A program made the position numbers and the translations under genes. The notes beneath the pieces are model-generated. The model was not told the DNA's origin. It saw nothing but the letters and a program-made list of their open reading frames with translations, and ran no database searches. This document shows, piece by piece, positions 5,155 to 5,977 of a stretch of 5,977 bases of DNA; the stretch's first letter is position 1; each line of letters begins with the position of its first letter. Where the stretch lies: the NCBI GenBank assembly GCA_025355485.1, contig JANXZP010000138.1, positions 1 to 5,977 on the forward strand, given 5' to 3'. This stretch comes from Pseudomonadota bacterium. GTDB taxonomy: Bacteria > Pseudomonadota > Gammaproteobacteria > Xanthomonadales > Xanthomonadaceae.

Positions 5155-5977
5155 CTACTTCACTGTCGCGGTCGCCGTGTTCGAATATGCCGAGTACTGC
5201 CCGGTGCTGTTGTTGTAGGCGCGCACGCGATACGAATAAGTGCCGGCAGCAACACTGACCTGCACGAAATGTGTCGCGTTCGCTGCGACTTGGCCGACTT
5301 GCGTGTACGTCGTCGATGGCGACGTCGCGCGTTCGATCGCGAAGCCCTGTTCGTTGTTCGAATTGTCCGTCCACGTCAGGCTGATCCTGTGGCGGGCGGT
5401 GAGCGCGGCTTGCAGGTTCGATGGCGCCGCTATTTGTACGACGCTATTGGTGACGCTGATGTTCACCGCGCTGGTGCCGGTTGCGCCCAGGTTGTCGGTG
5501 ACCGTCAACACTGTGCTGTAATTCCCCGCCGTCGTGTAGGTGTGGCTTGGATTCGCGCTGCTGCTGGTTCCGCCGTCGCCGAAATTCCACCCGTATGCAG
5601 CAATGCTGCCGTCACTATCGGATGAGCCAGCAGAACTGAAATTCACTGCAAGCGGCGCGGTGCCGCTGGTCGGGTTCGCCGAAGCAACCGCGACCGGAGG
5701 ATGGTTCGTGCTGCTGCTGCCGGCGGCGACCACGAACAGGGTGACGCTTTGCGCAGGCACCGTCGTGGAAAGCTTGCCGGAAGCGACCGGCACGTCCGCG
5801 ATCCGCGCGATCGCATTGGACGAGGTCAGTTGCCATGCCTGCGCGCTGCTGCCTGGCGCGAAGTTCGCGAGGTTCACGCTGACCGGCGTCGTGCCGCTCA
5901 GCACCTTCGAAATCACCATCACGGTCATTGCGCCGTCGCTGGCGCGGGTCGCTGCGAACGCCGACAGATTGTCGGGA
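5155..5977 (-). CDS. Secreted multidomain protein, C-terminal part: beta-domain, PKD, FN3; probable glycoside hydrolase (5' end outside window)
   Basis: The frame is open to the window edge, giving 273 visible residues; the ATG at 5928 is internal. The first 85 or so residues ('LSAFAATRASDGAMTVMVISK', 'VNLANFAPGSSAQAWQLTS', ending 'VPAQSVTLFVVAAG') look like the beta-sandwich that closes the catalytic part of some secreted glycoside hydrolases; from memory I would check family GH44 first. A PKD domain follows (about 5700-5449; 'WNFGDGG...PSHTYTTAGNYSTVLTVTDNLG'), then a fibronectin type III domain (about 5430-5158; 'APSNLQAALT...ISLTWTDNS...YSYRVRAYN') that runs to the stop. Such modules usually act as spacers or carbohydrate-surface contacts in extracellular polysaccharide-degrading enzymes. 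No catalytic residues are in the window, so the enzyme class is inferred. Transcription should end at the hairpin at 5047-5096. Confidence 0.85.
   Translation of the reverse strand, partial: PDNLSAFAATRASDGAMTVMVISKVLSGTTPVSVNLANFAPGSSAQAWQLTSSNAIARIADVPVASGKLSTTVPAQSVTLFVVAAGSSSTNHPPVAVASANPTSGTAPLAVNFSSAGSSDSDGSIAAYGWNFGDGGTSSSANPSHTYTTAGNYSTVLTVTDNLGATGTSAVNISVTNSVVQIAAPSNLQAALTARHRISLTWTDNSNNEQGFAIERATSPSTTYTQVGQVAANATHFVQVSVAAGTYSYRVRAYNNSTGQYSAYSNTATATVK

Overview
This 6-kb window is GC-rich, gene-dense bacterial DNA with no RNA genes, insertion sequences, phage genes or CRISPR array. The protein mix (Bcr/CflA-type exporter, a lipoprotein related to the M2 / angiotensin-converting-enzyme family, a DUF1304 membrane protein, a secreted kelch propeller, and a secreted carbohydrate-active enzyme with PKD and fibronectin-III modules) fits a Gram-negative proteobacterium. 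The order of Xanthomonas/Lysobacter/Dyella is my best guess, by inference only.

Layout. (1) 2-670, plus strand: C-terminal half of a major-facilitator drug exporter, cut by the window edge. (2) 3504-719, minus strand: a tight three-gene cluster read M2-like lipoprotein > DUF1304 membrane protein > secreted hypothetical protein, with gaps of 30 and 2 nt. It converges on the exporter gene. (3) 3505-3726: a 222-bp divergent intergenic region that should hold the promoters of both the cluster and the next gene. (4) 3727-5031, plus strand: a secreted six-bladed kelch propeller with a C-terminal domain that carries a calcium-binding-like loop. (5) 5047-5096: a strong hairpin between convergent genes, with a T-tract when read on the minus strand. 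(6) 5977-5155, minus strand: the C-terminal part of a large secreted protein (beta-domain, PKD, FN3), probably a glycoside hydrolase whose catalytic part lies outside the window.

The most notable item is the M2-family lipoprotein. Its reading frame is intact for 555 codons, and both flanks align clearly with angiotensin-converting enzyme. However, the segment that should carry the HEXXH zinc site is missing, and the downstream substrate- and chloride-binding residues are also replaced. It therefore looks like a surface-anchored pseudopeptidase rather than an enzyme or a decayed gene. All family comparisons were made by eye from memory, with no database search.
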